NCBI RefSeq assembly: GCF_963677575.1 | Contig: NZ_OY782038.1 | Location: forward strand, 1,302,001 to 1,366,000 | DNA from: an uncultured Draconibacterium sp. | GTDB taxonomy: Bacteria; Bacteroidota; Bacteroidia; Bacteroidales; Prolixibacteraceae | Direction of reading: 5' to 3' | DNA length: 64,000 nt | Part shown: in pieces, positions 43,768 to 52,217 of the stretch | Numbering within the stretch: position 1 is the stretch's first letter | Layout of the letters: each line of letters opens with the position of its first letter | Program-made: the position numbers and the translations under genes | The notes under the pieces: model-generated | Told to the model about the DNA's origin: nothing | Database searches by the model: none | What the model saw: the letters and a program-made list of their open reading frames with translations, nothing else

Positions 43768-44232
43768 CTACTTACAGGTTTTTATTTCTTCCAGTTTCTT
43801 GCGAGCGTTAAACTGCATACGCTTCAGATACTGAAATAATTCCTCCTGTTCTGCATCACCAAATCCATCCAGAAGAGTCTCAGTCCAGTCGGCAAATACA
43901 GCTTTTAACTGTGGCAAAATCTCCTTTGTTTTGTCTGTTAAACTGATTTGCATAACACGCGCATCGTTTTCGGCCGGAGTTCGCTGAATGTAACCATTTT
44001 GCTCCATCAGCCGGATTTGCGAAGTGATAGAAGATTTATCGAGATGCAGGTATTTAGCCAGCTCATATTGCGAAACGCCCTCGTGTCGCGACACATACAT
44101 AATCGTGGCAATCTGTGCATGTCCGATCGACAAAGATTTAAACTCCGATTGAAAATACTTGTGTGCAGCCTTCGAGAGTTCACCGATCATCCGGCCCGCA
44201 AACCGGTTCTTCTCTTCCGATTCCATATTCAT
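43768..44232 (-). CDS. MarR family transcriptional regulator
   Basis: 154 aa winged-helix regulator. Core: IGHAQIATIMYVSRHEGVSQYELAKYLHLDKSSITSQIRLMEQNGYIQRTPAENDARVMQISLT, i.e. HTH then wing (DARVMQISLT). Start may be 44232 or the Met two codons later at 44226. A perfect 18-bp palindrome is 18 nt upstream, next to the -7 element, which fits negative autoregulation. The MATE pump follows on the same strand. Ligand unknown, but phenolic or drug-like compounds are typical for the family. Confidence 0.9.
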   Translation of the reverse strand: MNMESEEKNRFAGRMIGELSKAAHKYFQSEFKSLSIGHAQIATIMYVSRHEGVSQYELAKYLHLDKSSITSQIRLMEQNGYIQRTPAENDARVMQISLTDKTKEILPQLKAVFADWTETLLDGFGDAEQEELFQYLKRMQFNARKKLEEIKTCK

Positions 44233-44236
44233 ACTG

Positions 44237-44244
44237 CAAAATTA
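44237..44244 (-). promoter_or_regulatory. -7 promoter element of marR
   Basis: Minus strand TAATTTTG matches TAnnTTTG and lies only a few nt before the ATG at 44232, suggesting a very short leader or start at 44226. Its -33 region falls within the palindrome. Confidence 0.5.
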
Positions 44245-44249
44245 CAATT

Positions 44250-44267
44250 TAGTTGGAATTCCAACTA
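44250..44267. promoter_or_regulatory. Probable MarR operator (18-bp palindrome)
   Basis: TAGTTGGAATTCCAACTA is a perfect palindrome 18 nt upstream of the marR start, covering the presumed -33 region. Size, symmetry and location fit a MarR dimer site blocking its own promoter. Confidence 0.75.
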
Positions 44268-44364
44268 TTTAATTAAAGTGTTATAGATTGTTTTTAACAT
44301 TAACATATTATCGTTGTATTTTTCCATCTCGGCAAGGAATCGTATTTTTCGGAAAATTTTAACG

Positions 44365-45018
44365 ATGCGAATTTCATTTCTGTTTCTCTTTCTGCTTTTT
44401 ACGCTGGGAGCTGCCGCCCAGAGCAGCAGTGTAAAAATAGCGTTGCTGAAATACAATGGTGGCGGCGACTGGTATTCCGATCCCACTGCCCTGCCCAACC
44501 TCATTGAGTTTTGTAACGAAAATCTGCATACCAATATCAATCCCGAACCATCTACCATTGAAATCGGCAGCCCCGAGTTGTTTAATTACCCCTTTGTGCA
44601 TTTAACAGGCCACGGCAACATCATTCTATCGGAAAGCGATGCGATGAATTTGCGTGTTTACCTCGAAGGCGGTGGTTTTTTGCACATTGACGATAATTAC
44701 GGATTGGATGAATATATCCGCCGCGAAATGAAAAAAGTATTCCCCGATCAGGAATTTGTAGAATTGCCGCCGTCGCACGAGATTTTCCATCAGAAATACG
44801 AATTTAAAGAAGGTATTCCAAAGATACACGAGCACGATAATAAACCACCTCAGGCATTTGGATTATTTGTCGACGACCGGCTGGTTTGCCTCTACACCTA
44901 CGAAACCGATTTGGGCGATGGCTGGGAAGATATCGACGTACACAACGATCCGGAAGAATTGCGTCAAAAAGCGCTGAAAATGGGTGCCAACATTATCGCC
45001 TACGTTTTCGGACAATAA
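44365..45018 (+). CDS. DUF4159 family exported protein
   Basis: 217 aa from the ATG at 44365, where the signal peptide begins (RISFLFLFLLFTLGAAAQ); 17 open codons before it are not needed. The mature part is VKIALLKYNGGGDWYSDPTALPNLIEFC, then YPFVHLTGHGNIILSESDAMNLRVYLEGGGFLHIDDNYG and GEDIDVHNDPE-like end (here GWEDIDVHNDPEELR). DUF4159 has a glutamine-amidotransferase-like fold; the GxxGGGFLHIDD segment is its signature. Function unknown, often near MoxR/von Willebrand systems, which are not seen here. Confidence 0.82.
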   Translation: MRISFLFLFLLFTLGAAAQSSSVKIALLKYNGGGDWYSDPTALPNLIEFCNENLHTNINPEPSTIEIGSPELFNYPFVHLTGHGNIILSESDAMNLRVYLEGGGFLHIDDNYGLDEYIRREMKKVFPDQEFVELPPSHEIFHQKYEFKEGIPKIHEHDNKPPQAFGLFVDDRLVCLYTYETDLGDGWEDIDVHNDPEELRQKALKMGANIIAYVFGQ

Positions 45019-45078
45019 TCAATTTCACAATTCAACAATTTAGCAATTTAACAGTTTTACAATTTTTCAATTTTATTC

Positions 45079-45657
45079 ATGAAAGTAGTAGCCTTTAACG
45101 GAAGCCCGAGACGCAACGGAAATACATCGATTTTAATTGACGAGATGTTTAAGATCTTCCAGGAGGGAGGAATAAAAACAGAAGTTATACAAATTGGGAA
45201 TAAACCGGTTCATGGTTGTACTGCCTGTGGAAAATGCCGCGAAATTCAGGACCGTAAATGCCACATTAAAAACGACCTGCTAAATCTTTGCATAGAAAAA
45301 ATGATAGAAGCTGATGGCATTATTCTGGGCACACCGGTTTACTTTGCCGATGTAAGCACCGAAATAAAAGCTTTAATGGATGTGGCCGGTTATGTTACGC
45401 GCGGCAACGGTCACCTGTTAAAACGAAAAGTTGGCGCCGGAGTAATTTCTGTTCGCCGTGGCGGTGCCTTGCCCACTTTCGATACCATAAACCGTTTCTT
45501 TCTAATCAACCAGATGATCATTCCCGGCTCAAGCTACTGGAACTTTGCTTTTGGCAAAAACCAAGGCGATGTGCTACAGGATAAAGAAGGGATAAATACA
45601 ATCCGGACGCTGGCGGAGAATATGAGCTGGTTGATGAAGAAGATTCAGCAAGAATAA
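45079..45657 (+). CDS. NADPH-dependent FMN reductase / flavodoxin-like protein
   Basis: 192 aa. FMN-binding P-loop FNGSPRRNGNTSIL near the start; CTACGKCREIQDRKC contains Cys residues as in iron-sulfur flavoproteins; TPVYFADVSTEIKALMDVAG is the flavin-contacting block. It may reduce FMN or carry out quinone/nitro reduction. The spacing upstream is a run of CAATTT repeats (45019-45078). No partner gene; iron-sulfur binding is possible but the Cys spacing is loose. Confidence 0.85.
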   Translation: MKVVAFNGSPRRNGNTSILIDEMFKIFQEGGIKTEVIQIGNKPVHGCTACGKCREIQDRKCHIKNDLLNLCIEKMIEADGIILGTPVYFADVSTEIKALMDVAGYVTRGNGHLLKRKVGAGVISVRRGGALPTFDTINRFFLINQMIIPGSSYWNFAFGKNQGDVLQDKEGINTIRTLAENMSWLMKKIQQE

Positions 45658-45734
45658 TGGAAATTGAATTAGATTGAAGAAAGTTTGAATATAAAAATGC
45701 TAAATACTGTAACTGAAAGCCTTGTTATAGATTT

Positions 45735-46034
45735 ATGAAAAATGTAAAAAAGGAAATAGCACAGAAAATTTGTTTCACTGATCTTGTTTACGGCAGAATA
45801 AATAAGAAACTAAATATTGAGCTTCCAGACGACAAAATCGAAGAAATGATTCGCTCCATTATAAATGAAACCGAAGAATCCAATTTTCAACAGAAAGGTA
45901 AAAATTTCTACATTACCAATAAAACACGTGAGGTCAGGCTTACAATTAATAAAAACACTTTTAGAGTAATTACCGCGGATAGACTAAGACAGACAAAGCA
46001 AAAACACTATTTCTTTGACACTTACAAGGTTTAA
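45735..46034 (+). CDS. DUF3781 family small protein
   Basis: 99 aa, soluble. LVYGRINKKLNIELPDDKIEEMIRSIINETEESNFQQKGKNFYITNKTREVRLTINKNTFRVITADRL matches DUF3781. The function is unknown. The first 9 residues are Lys-rich. It lies alone between low-complexity spacers, with no operon partner. Confidence 0.7.
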   Translation: MKNVKKEIAQKICFTDLVYGRINKKLNIELPDDKIEEMIRSIINETEESNFQQKGKNFYITNKTREVRLTINKNTFRVITADRLRQTKQKHYFFDTYKV

Positions 46035-46254
46035 CTAACTGTCAAATTTCTAAGCTGCCAACTGAAACTGTTTACTGCAACTATTACCTGTTACCTATTA
46101 ATCCTTTATCAATAATCCTTCCTCTCTTTTTGCTTTTTACTTACAACTTTTGCCTTGAATACCAATCCATATATAATGAATGTCAGTTTTAATGTACTTC
46201 GTTTACCCTTTCTTTGCGCCCAATTAAATAATTGAATTTAGGTTAATAATCTTT

Positions 46255-46264
46255 GGAAAGGAGA
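46255..46264 (+). promoter_or_regulatory. Strong ribosome-binding site
   Basis: GGAAAGGAGA about 8 nt before the ATG at 46272. Such a clear Shine-Dalgarno is uncommon in this window and supports the chosen start of the dehydrogenase. Confidence 0.6.
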
Positions 46265-46271
46265 ACAACCG

Positions 46272-47276
46272 ATGAAAACTGAAGGATTGCAGAAGACACA
46301 GATAACAGCTTACGAAGTTCGTGACGATGAAAAAAAGCTGCTTGAAACATTGGAAAAAAAGCTGGCTATTAAAATAGTAAGTACAAAACGAGCACTTAGC
46401 GAGGGGACTCTCCACCATGCAGAAGGAAGTATTGCCATTACAACATTGGGGCAAAGCCAAATGGATGCATCGATGCTGGAAAAATTAAGTGCGATAAATA
46501 TTAAATGCATTGCAACACGTACCATCGGCTACAATCATATTGATGTAAATACAGCAGGAAAACTCGGTATAAAAGTATGTAACGCCACTTACGATCCGAA
46601 TGGCGTAGCAGATTATTCGGTTATGCTGATTTTAATGCTGTTGCGAAAATATAAACAGGCCATGTTCAGGGCCAATGTTAACGACTATTCGCTGGAGGGA
46701 TTGCAGGGAAGAGAAATGAAAGATCTGACAATTGGCATTGTGGGTACCGGAAATATAGGCTGCAAGGTTATAGAAAACCTTTCCGGTTTTGGCTGCCGGA
46801 TTTTGGCATACAGTATCGACATTAATCCTGAAGCAGCAAAAAAAGCAACTTATGTTAGTCTCGACGAGTTGTACGAAAAATCGGATGTAATAAGCTACCA
46901 CCTGCCCCTGAACGATTCAACATACAAAATGGTCAACCGTTCTACACTCGCAAAAATGAAAGATGGTGTGGTGCTGATTAATACAGCCCGCGGTGAGCTT
47001 ATGAATTTTGGAGACATTATAGAAGGAATCGAGAGTCATAAAATTGGCGCCCTCGGTCTCGATGTATTTGAAAACGAACATGGCATCTATCATCACGACC
47101 GCCGCAACGACATTATCAGCAACAAAGACATGGCCTACATTCGCCAGTTTCCGAATGTTATAATGACTCAACACATTGCTTTTTACACCGACACCGCGGT
47201 TGAAAGTATGGTTACTTCGGCGCTGAATGGTATAGTTGAAGTGTTAACTACCGGAAGCAGCAAACATGAAGTTTAG
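46272..47276 (+). CDS. D-isomer-specific 2-hydroxyacid dehydrogenase
   Basis: 334 aa. NAD-binding motif GTGNIG (158-163); substrate-binding R in NTARGE; the Asp/Glu relay and the catalytic His in QHIAFYT are visible. It belongs to the D-lactate/VanH-like group (ATRTIGYNHIDV at the substrate side, ANVNDYSLEGLQGREM). The end overlaps the next gene by 11 nt, so it is expressed with a KdgT-type permease. It may reduce a 2-oxo acid brought in or formed from a sugar acid. The substrate is not known, and a simple D-lactate dehydrogenase is the alternative. Confidence 0.88.
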   Translation: MKTEGLQKTQITAYEVRDDEKKLLETLEKKLAIKIVSTKRALSEGTLHHAEGSIAITTLGQSQMDASMLEKLSAINIKCIATRTIGYNHIDVNTAGKLGIKVCNATYDPNGVADYSVMLILMLLRKYKQAMFRANVNDYSLEGLQGREMKDLTIGIVGTGNIGCKVIENLSGFGCRILAYSIDINPEAAKKATYVSLDELYEKSDVISYHLPLNDSTYKMVNRSTLAKMKDGVVLINTARGELMNFGDIIEGIESHKIGALGLDVFENEHGIYHHDRRNDIISNKDMAYIRQFPNVIMTQHIAFYTDTAVESMVTSALNGIVEVLTTGSSKHEV

Positions 47277-48204
47277 CGATCGGATAAAAGCATTCCCGGG
47301 TGGTAGTATGTTGTTTCCCATGGCTTTGGCGGCAATAATCAACACTGTTTTTCCACAAATAAGAGCGCTGGGTTTTCCTACATCTGCACTATTTTCAAGC
47401 AGCGGAACCATGGCATTAATTGCTATGATTTTGTGTTTAATTGGCCTGCAGTTTCGCTTAGAACAGTTAAAAGTACTGGTAAAAAGCGGAGGCATAATTA
47501 TTTTTCTAAAACTGCTAATCTCAATTATTTCCGGATATTTTATTCTGCACTACTTCGGCCTGAATGGCTTTTGGGGTATTTCGGCACTGGCACTGGTTGC
47601 TGCTATTTCAAGTGTGAATCCGGGTATTTACCTGGCATTAATGAAAAGCTATGGCGATGACAATGACATCAGTTATTTCACACTGCTGAACCTGATCGGC
47701 TTACCATTTGTGCCCATAAGTATTTTAGGATTTACATCGGGAAACGGAATTGATTATATCAGCATTGTTTCAACACTGGTACCTTTTCTAATAGGCGTTG
47801 TATTAAGATCTCATGATGCCGGCTTCGAAAAATACACCGACAAAGGCATAAAATTACTTATCCCGTTTCTGGGCTTTTGTTTGGGGGCTAATATCAATTT
47901 AACTGTTGCTTTTAAAGCTGTGGGAACAGGTATCCTATTACTTATTATCTTTCTTATTGTAAACAACGTTGTGCTTTTGGTAATCGAACGCTATATTTTT
48001 AAAAGAGACGGCTACTTGTCGATTGCCATCAGTTGTATTGCGGGCTTATCCATTGCGGTGCCGGAATTAATGGCAGAGCTCGATCCGGTTTATTTACCCT
48101 ACGTGGAAGCCGCTAAATCGCAGGTTGCTTTTGCTGCTATTTTTAGTGCACTCATTGTTCCTTTATGGGTAAAAAGGCTGAAGACTGAAGGATTGATGGA
48201 CTGA
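47266..48204 (+). CDS. 2-keto-3-deoxygluconate permease-like (KdgT) transporter
   Basis: 312 aa with about ten transmembrane helices. FPGGSMLFPMALAAIINTVFPQ, then ALVAAISSVNPGIYLALMKSYGDDND and LIPFLGFCLGANINL match the KdgT family, proton symporters for 2-keto-3-deoxygluconate and similar acids. It overlaps the dehydrogenase by 11 nt. Other sugar-acid catabolic genes (kdgK, eda, uxuA) are absent here, so the substrate may be another 2-oxo or hydroxy acid. The gene is followed by 48205-48859, a noncoding segment described separately. Confidence 0.82.
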   Translation: MKFSDRIKAFPGGSMLFPMALAAIINTVFPQIRALGFPTSALFSSSGTMALIAMILCLIGLQFRLEQLKVLVKSGGIIIFLKLLISIISGYFILHYFGLNGFWGISALALVAAISSVNPGIYLALMKSYGDDNDISYFTLLNLIGLPFVPISILGFTSGNGIDYISIVSTLVPFLIGVVLRSHDAGFEKYTDKGIKLLIPFLGFCLGANINLTVAFKAVGTGILLLIIFLIVNNVVLLVIERYIFKRDGYLSIAISCIAGLSIAVPELMAELDPVYLPYVEAAKSQVAFAAIFSALIVPLWVKRLKTEGLMD

Positions 48205-48238
48205 TGGATTGATGGATTGATGGATTGATGGATTGAAG
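48191..48238. repeat. 8-bp tandem repeat at the end of the permease gene
   Basis: Units of GATGGATT repeat about five times (with variants) across the stop codon. Runs of this sort at gene ends recur elsewhere in the window. Confidence 0.75.
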
Positions 48239-48358
48239 GCAGAAATGCTTGAATTGAAAGGAGTATTTTTAGAGATTCGACACTGAGACTGAGAGCACTG
48301 AAATTGTTAACTGAACAGAGCCTGAGACTGTAAACTTATTTTTATGTACAAATTGCCG

Positions 48359-48562
48359 GCACAAAGTTTTTGCCGCTTGCAGACATGTACAATTGTTTAG
48401 CACAAAGTTTTTGACCTTTGTTGAAATGACAAACTCCACCCGCAAAGTTTTTGAGCTTTGACCAAACCAACAAACGCCGCGCACAAAGTTTTCAACCATT
48501 ATTCAAACCAACAAATGCTACGCACAAAGTTTTTAATCGTTGTATTTATGTACACGCAACGA
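48359..48562. repeat. Degenerate ~41-bp direct-repeat array
   Basis: Five copies of GCACAAAGTTTTT-like sequence start at 48359, 48400, 48442 (lacking AC), 48481 and 48522, i.e. spacings of 41, 42, 39 and 41 bp. Parts of the remainder also recur, such as AAACCAACAAA in two units and ATGTACA at both ends. It is not a CRISPR array because the conserved core is short and the rest is related between units. Confidence 0.75.
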
Positions 48563-48567
48563 ATACG

Positions 48568-48628
48568 GTTTTTTCCGTGTAATTATGACATTACAAAAAA
48601 CTGTTTTTACAAATGTCACGGAAAAAAC
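48568..48628. repeat. Long hairpin after the repeat array
   Basis: GTTTTTTCCGTG (48568-48579) pairs perfectly with CACGGAAAAAAC (48617-48628), and GACATT/AATGTC (48587-48592 with 48612-48617) form an inner stem. It borders the direct-repeat array directly. 48629-48859 shows no gene. Confidence 0.65.
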
Positions 48629-48859
48629 ATTATATTTAACGTTATAAAAACCAAGCCGTTGAATACCTACCCTGAAATAACAGCAAAACAAATGATGTAC
48701 ATAACAGGTGTTGTCATCTCCCGTATTTGGGTATATAACAACAATTGGTGATATAAACTAGTTGTGGGTAATGCAACAAGACCATAGCTAACATTACAAG
48801 ATTCAAAGAGGCATTTGATTAATTGGTAGATTAGAAAAAATAATTAAACAAAAAATTAA

Positions 48860-49426
48860 GTGAATAAAATTTCAAGGAATAAATTATCAGAAAAGCAGAA
48901 AAAGGAATTGTTTCTTGCTTTAGGATTGATAGGGCTGAATCTACTGACATTGTTAGAGTTTAAAATACAGGACTTTAGTCCTTGGATTCAAATCTTGAGA
49001 ACAATCACAATCCCTATAATTCTGATAATTGGAATTATAATATTTATATTCTTTCGGAAGCGAATTTTTGTATACAAAACCAAGCCTACAAATTCAGATT
49101 ATCTAAGGGAAACTATTTCGATTTTAGCTATATCTTCAATTTTGACAATTCCTGTATTGGGTTTTACGTCTTTAACGAATAGAACGATTGGGAATCAAGA
49201 TGACTATATCCTTAAAGGAGAAATTATTAGTTTGGACAGCACTTTAGTTTATAATAAATCAACGAACCTAACTTCAACAGAATATAGTGTTGAATTAATT
49301 GAAAATCAATCTAAGAAAAAATATGAATTTAATATATCAACTAAAAGGTATAAAGACTTAAAAGGCCAAACAGAAATTGAACGAAAAATAAAAAAAGGAT
49401 TTTGGGGATACTTATATGAAAACTAA
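48860..49426 (+). CDS. Small membrane protein of unknown function
   Basis: 188 aa from a GTG start at 48860. Three transmembrane helices are likely (~18-34, ~42-63 and ~85-105), followed by a soluble tail (DDYILKGEIISLDSTLVYNKSTNLTSTEYSVELIENQSKKKYEFNIS). No family recognised. It is clearly more AT-rich than the core genes, which suggests transfer. The next gene in this direction is an AbiJ/HEPN-like protein 164 nt later, but there is no evidence that they work together. Confidence 0.55.
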   Translation: MNKISRNKLSEKQKKELFLALGLIGLNLLTLLEFKIQDFSPWIQILRTITIPIILIIGIIIFIFFRKRIFVYKTKPTNSDYLRETISILAISSILTIPVLGFTSLTNRTIGNQDDYILKGEIISLDSTLVYNKSTNLTSTEYSVELIENQSKKKYEFNISTKRYKDLKGQTEIERKIKKGFWGYLYEN

Positions 49427-49500
49427 AGAAAGCACATACCCTCAACATTTTGTATAAGCAATGGCAGGCGATGTAGCAAATATCAAGGGTTGTAGCCCGC

Positions 49501-49521
49501 TCAAACTGCGCAGCGGTTTGA
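49501..49521. repeat. Hairpin in the intergenic segment
   Basis: TCAAAC-TGC / GCG-GTTTGA stem with a 3-nt loop. It lies in the same spacer as the motif ATGGCAGGCG (49461-49470), which recurs at 52197-52206. Confidence 0.5.
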
Positions 49522-49590
49522 CAGGAAAGTACCACGCAATCTGCCACTACTCATAATTTACCGTTACCAGCCATTTTAAAATAGAAGCTT

Positions 49591-50421
49591 ATGCGATTCT
49601 CTCAAAGAATTGGAAAAACAAAAACTAAGACAACATTGGAAAAAGAAGAAATCAGTAAAGATTTGCTTAATTCCATGTGGACTTTACTATTAGAACTTGT
49701 TATTGATTCCAAAAGGGGTAAAGAAGAATATGGACAAAAATATTCTGACAAATCAAAGTTTTTTAGGGCAATCTGGATTCAATTTTTTAAACGACCAATT
49801 GACAACTTATCACTTTCATATGGACAAGTGGATTACTACTATGCTACAAATGAAATTCGAAATTGGTATTATAAAACTGAATGGTACAATGTTCTAGACT
49901 TTGTGGAGTTTTGCGTGCAGTATGACGACAACGTACTATCAAATTTATTTAATAAAGTTTTACAACGAGAGATGTCGGCTTATCGATTTGTTGACGGGAA
50001 TTTAGTTGAGATAAACTCTAAAGAAGAAATAGTTGAAATAGAGAGTGCTTTAAAGAATACTGATAAATTCAAAACTGTAAAAGAACATTTGGGAAGAGCT
50101 CTTGAATTATATTCTGATAGAAAAAAGCCAGATTATAGAAATTCTATTAAGGAATCTATTTCTGCAGTCGAGTCTCTTTCAAAAATAATTGTCAAAAATG
50201 AAAAAGCAACATTAGGGCAAGCTTTAAACGAAATTGAAAAGAGACACAATATCCCGAACAGTTTAAAAAGTGCATTTAGCTCTTTATATGGCTATACCTC
50301 AGATGAAGGAGGAATTAGACATGCCCTGATAGAGAAAAATATAACAGTAGAAATTGAGGATGCAAGGTTTATGTTAATAGCATGCTCTGCATTCATAAAT
50401 TATCTAATTAGTAAAATATAA
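49591..50421 (+). CDS. AbiJ-NTD4/HEPN-like protein, possible abortive-infection gene
   Basis: 276 aa. The N-terminus RFSQRIGKTKTKTTLEKEEIS with LLNSMWTLLLE resembles the AbiJ N-terminal domain 4 (RFSxRxG opening). Residues ~170-276 are helical with EGGIRHALIEKN, a segment common in HEPN-like C-termini of Abi proteins and a candidate RNase site. It is an AT-rich gene between an unknown membrane protein and an IS element, a typical setting for defence or addiction genes. Identification is by remembered motifs, without a search. Confidence 0.6.
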   Translation: MRFSQRIGKTKTKTTLEKEEISKDLLNSMWTLLLELVIDSKRGKEEYGQKYSDKSKFFRAIWIQFFKRPIDNLSLSYGQVDYYYATNEIRNWYYKTEWYNVLDFVEFCVQYDDNVLSNLFNKVLQREMSAYRFVDGNLVEINSKEEIVEIESALKNTDKFKTVKEHLGRALELYSDRKKPDYRNSIKESISAVESLSKIIVKNEKATLGQALNEIEKRHNIPNSLKSAFSSLYGYTSDEGGIRHALIEKNITVEIEDARFMLIACSAFINYLISKI

Positions 50422-50493
50422 AAAACGGTTGGTAACAAATGTAACCGTTGCACAACCCCGTAATTTTCAAGATACTGTTTAACACTACATAGA

Positions 50494-50518
50494 AAAACGA
50501 GCTGTTTTCGCTCGTTTT
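50494..50518 (-). terminator. Terminator of the IS1182-family transposase
   Basis: AAAACGAGC / GCTCGTTTT, a perfect 9-bp stem with a 7-nt loop just after the transposase stop, with T-rich downstream on the minus strand (complement of AAAA). Confidence 0.7.
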
Positions 50519-50536
50519 AAGAAGGACTTTTAATTT

Positions 50537-52096
50537 TCAGCAAAAGCTAATTTCTGACGGAAAACCGGGTTTAATATCCTTCATTTTTAAGCTGAGAGAC
50601 GAAAAATAAAAAGCAATGGCTGCTGCCATCGTTCTCACATGTTTCGCTTCAAACTTCAGCAGCTTTTTCAGGTTGTAAGCCGTAGCAGCCATTTGCACTA
50701 CCTTATTAGCTTGTTTAATTCCAATTGTGTTTATTTTCCGCAAGCCTGTAAACTGGGTCAAGGTTCCCCAAACCGGTTCAACTGTAGATTGTCGCTTGCT
50801 TTTCATTCTCCGGCCAAACTTGCTTTTTATCCGTTCGTTATTCCTGGTATACTGATCGACATAAATGGTTATACCAATACGTTTTTCAAAACTTTTTCCA
50901 ATGCACTGCTGCTTTATGGGACAACCCTTGCAATCGCTGCGCCGTGTCAGGTAGTAATCCTTCCAGTTGCCTTTCTCTGCTCTGCGTACCCGAAAAGTTG
51001 CCTTCTTTCCCTCGGGGCATAGCCAGTAATTACCATCTTTTTCGTAAGTAAAACCTTTGGGGCCACCTTTGTATGTTCCGTGCGGGGGAATGTAGCTTAT
51101 AAGGTTTTGTTTTTCCAGAAAAGCGTAGTTCTCGCCGCTGCTGTAACCTGCATCGGCCAATACATTTCGCCACATCAGGCCTTCTTGCAAAAGTCGCTCT
51201 TTCAACCGCAGGGTTACATCCTGCAAATTTATACTGTCAACATGGTCGGCATGATAGGCTTTGGCATCGGTAATTACATGATTGGCTGTATCGACACTAA
51301 TGTTTCCATGGTAATTCAGCTTTCGGGCTTTCCCCGGTTTTACGCTGATACGCGCATCGGGATCGCTGGGACTGTAATGTGTTTTGTTGCTGGTGTATTT
51401 GGCTCCCTTGTTCCTCGATCCGGGGCGTGCATCCTGGTCTTTTGACCATTTCTTTGTCCGAGACTTTATGCCCTGAAGCTCTCGCTTGTCTGCTGTTATG
51501 GTTTGTTGCTGGTGACTGGCTTTGTTGTTTTTTGCTTTTCGATGGGGATAGTTTTCTTTATCCTTTGTATTTAAATGCCGCACCCTGCGGAGATAATCAT
51601 CCAATTCTTCTTCCGGGACTTTCAATTCAAGGCTGTCCATGCTTGCATTGGCTTTTATCGGCGCAGAATCCATTGCCTGCGTATGACCGGAAACCATCCC
51701 TTTTTCTATGCACATCCGTAAAACCTGTTCAAATACTTTTTCGAATAATGCTTCCGGAAACAACTGGCGGGTCCGGCTTAAGGTACTGTGCCACGGCAAT
51801 TCTTCATCGATGTCGAACCCTAAAAAATAGAGGATGTCTAAACGCATGGAACAATGATCAATTATCTGCCGGTCGCTGATGATATTTTCAAGATACCCTA
51901 CCAAACAAAGCTTATAAAACACGATCGGGTCGATACTTTTTTGACCACATGAACCATAATAAGCTTTGGTCTGGGAATACAGAAATGATAAATCCAGAAC
52001 TTCTTTTAACCTGCGATAGAAATTTTCTTTGGGAACGCGGTGAGATAACTGGAAGTTGGAAAACAGTTTCTCGTGATAAACTTTCTTCCCCTGCAT
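50537..52096 (-). CDS. IS1182-family transposase
   Basis: 519 aa with N-terminal DUF772 (YGSCGQKSIDPIVFYKLCLVGYLENIISDRQI) and C-terminal DDE domain. Acidic residues: Asp in HTQAMDSAPIKANASMDSL, Asp in VLADAGYSSGENY, Glu in STVEPVWGTL. A Cys-rich segment CKGCPIKQQC precedes the last part, typical of IS1182. The start is the ATG at 52096. It looks intact and potentially active. Confidence 0.92.
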   Translation of the reverse strand: MQGKKVYHEKLFSNFQLSHRVPKENFYRRLKEVLDLSFLYSQTKAYYGSCGQKSIDPIVFYKLCLVGYLENIISDRQIIDHCSMRLDILYFLGFDIDEELPWHSTLSRTRQLFPEALFEKVFEQVLRMCIEKGMVSGHTQAMDSAPIKANASMDSLELKVPEEELDDYLRRVRHLNTKDKENYPHRKAKNNKASHQQQTITADKRELQGIKSRTKKWSKDQDARPGSRNKGAKYTSNKTHYSPSDPDARISVKPGKARKLNYHGNISVDTANHVITDAKAYHADHVDSINLQDVTLRLKERLLQEGLMWRNVLADAGYSSGENYAFLEKQNLISYIPPHGTYKGGPKGFTYEKDGNYWLCPEGKKATFRVRRAEKGNWKDYYLTRRSDCKGCPIKQQCIGKSFEKRIGITIYVDQYTRNNERIKSKFGRRMKSKRQSTVEPVWGTLTQFTGLRKINTIGIKQANKVVQMAATAYNLKKLLKFEAKHVRTMAAAIAFYFSSLSLKMKDIKPGFPSEISFC

Positions 52097-52217
52097 TTTT
52101 ATTTACAAGTTAATGAAAGATAGCTTCTTTCTCTCCGAGATTATGCTAAATTTGTTAACAAAACATGGTGAGTTGTGCAACAGACACAAATTGTATATGG
52201 CAGGCGGGGGTTTTAGC

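Larger units (their letters stand above)
50447..52181 (-). mobile_element. IS1182-family insertion sequence (~1735 bp)
   Basis: Terminal inverted repeats are short: GTTGCACAAC (50447-50456) and GTTGTGCAAC (52172-52181), with no longer match. Flanking 4-bp and longer sequences do not repeat, so target duplication is not evident. It holds one intact transposase on the minus strand and a terminator at 50494-50518. Ends are tentative. Confidence 0.7.

Noticed and set aside
48359..48562. Possible CRISPR array
   Set aside because: The conserved core is only ~13 bp, the intervening parts resemble each other, and no cas gene is present.
48458..48751. 97-codon open frame across the repeat array and hairpin
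   Set aside because: It overlaps the direct repeats and the long hairpin, and the composition is not protein-like.
50447..52181. Target-site duplication of the IS1182-family element
   Set aside because: No matching direct repeat flanks the 10-bp ends (AACC on the left, AGAC on the right).
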